Of a DNA stretch of 64,000 nucleotides, positions 63,315 through 64,000 are shown in pieces. Both the position numbers and the translations under genes were made by a program. This stretch comes from DATLMR01 sp964615905 (GTDB taxonomy: Bacteria > Acidobacteriota > Blastocatellia > UBA7656). The notes beneath the pieces are model-generated. The model searched no databases, was not told the origin of the DNA, and saw nothing but the letters and a program-made list of their open reading frames with translations. How positions within the stretch are numbered: the stretch's first letter is position 1; each line of letters starts with the position of its first letter. Location of the stretch: assembly GCA_964615905.1 (NCBI GenBank), contig CAZTUB010000007.1:271939-335938 (forward strand). The letters are read 5' to 3'.

Positions 63315-63953
63315 ATGCCCACTCCTAAAGAACCAGATCAGAATAAAAGCGATGTGACCTGTATATTCTCGAAGGAAAAACCTGCCTTTGTATCACGTGC
63401 TCTTGTACTTTCAGATCTCCATGACAAGAAAGAAACCAAGAGAATAGCAAAATACCAAGTCAGTTTTGGGAGTCGCATTTTTAAGATCGAGGTTCATCCA
63501 GACTATTACGAGTATGATGAAGTATATCGTAGTAATGACCCATTTGCATTTCTTGCTGATTTCGCTAGAGAATCAGACTCTAGTTTCAAGGCCGTTACTT
63601 GTGGCCTCTCTGCATTACAATCTAGCTTCTTGAAAAGCAGTGATGTTGTATACGACCTTATTGCGCGAAACGAAGAGGCAGCAGGGCTAATTCAAGGGCT
63701 ACTGCAAAATACCGATAAGCTTTTCTCGTTAAACCATATTGATAGAGAGAGTTTGTATTCAGTTTCAGATTTGAAGCAGCCAAAAAGTGGAAAATCCGTA
63801 AGGGAAGAGAATCTGATTATAGACCAAAATGTAAATCACTTTCTAAAATCTAAGAAGACTTACGCAGCCCTCGCCTATCTTCGCAATCGTATTTCATCTG
63901 TACGGTTCGGATTCCCTTTGCAAATTGATCACGGTTGGCTTTCTGAGTCGTAA
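63315..63953 (+). CDS. Hypothetical soluble protein at the right edge of the island
   Basis: 212 residues, mixed alpha/beta, no membrane segment or recognised motif. It has a strand-rich first part (YQVSFGSRIFKIEVHPDYYEYDEVY shortened) and a helical second part ending with RFGFPLQIDHGWLSES. AGGAG lies eight bases before the ATG. It is separated from the kinase by 299 bases that hold only an unlikely 62-codon frame. It may be part of the same island, but co-transcription is not evident. Confidence 0.6.
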   Translation: MPTPKEPDQNKSDVTCIFSKEKPAFVSRALVLSDLHDKKETKRIAKYQVSFGSRIFKIEVHPDYYEYDEVYRSNDPFAFLADFARESDSSFKAVTCGLSALQSSFLKSSDVVYDLIARNEEAAGLIQGLLQNTDKLFSLNHIDRESLYSVSDLKQPKSGKSVREENLIIDQNVNHFLKSKKTYAALAYLRNRISSVRFGFPLQIDHGWLSES

Positions 63954-64000
63954 GCTCCCCCGTCAAGTTTACAGTTCAAAAGTAGAGGTTCCGGCCTCCA

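Overview
The window looks like a chromosomal segment of an acidobacterium, probably class Blastocatellia and possibly a bacteriochlorophyll-making relative of Chloracidobacterium. Three things support this: two tandem proteins of the VWFA-related 'Acidobacterial' domain type, GC-rich housekeeping genes throughout 1-56 kb, and a complete Mg-protoporphyrin chelatase gene set (bchI, bchD, bchH). The assignment rests on recognised families, not on a database search.

Layout. 1-730: N-terminal part of an AmmeMemoRadiSam-type radical SAM gene interrupted by an intein; it runs off the left edge. 0.9-10.6 kb: DHH phosphoesterase, rubredoxin/metallo-beta-lactamase fusion, 3-hydroxybutyryl-CoA dehydrogenase, rhomboid protease, two VWFA proteins and a thiolase. 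10.9-23 kb: C-terminal processing protease, AI-2E-type permease, orphan ParA, TlpA-like protein, two thymidylate-kinase-like proteins, two MacB/FtsX-type permeases, CHAD protein, archaeal-type DNA ligase and family-4 uracil-DNA glycosylase. 23-34 kb: membrane-fused molybdopterin oxidoreductase, then bchI-bchD-bchH(C half)-bchH(N half)-small zinc-ribbon membrane protein, then comM/yifB. 34-56 kb: dprA, topA, a second AI-2E permease, PBP1A, UbiB/AarF kinase, tyrS, gamma-glutamyltransferase, prepilin peptidase, two glycosyltransferases, mutS, pfkA, tsaB, rimI, tRNA-Gly and tRNA-Cys.

Directly after tRNA-Cys (56176) base composition changes to clearly AT-richer DNA, and all further genes are unlike the housekeeping set. 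This looks like a genomic island integrated at tRNA-Cys; its far end lies outside the window. Its core is a tightly spaced four-gene set: a ComEC-like metallo-beta-lactamase ending in Gly-Gly-Lys, one polypeptide joining E2-like, E1-like and JAB/JAMM domains (like CBASS Cap2 and Cap3 fused), a multi-pass membrane protein and a Hanks-type protein kinase. I read it as a candidate ubiquitin-like conjugation system, probably for defence. No separate ubiquitin-like protein is visible.

The most noteworthy observations are: (1) bchH is split and its halves are in swapped order, yet together they appear complete; (2) the E2-E1-JAB/MBL/kinase island, with the GGK tail suggesting the lactamase itself may be the conjugated protein; (3) an intein inserted at the third cysteine of a radical SAM iron-sulfur motif.
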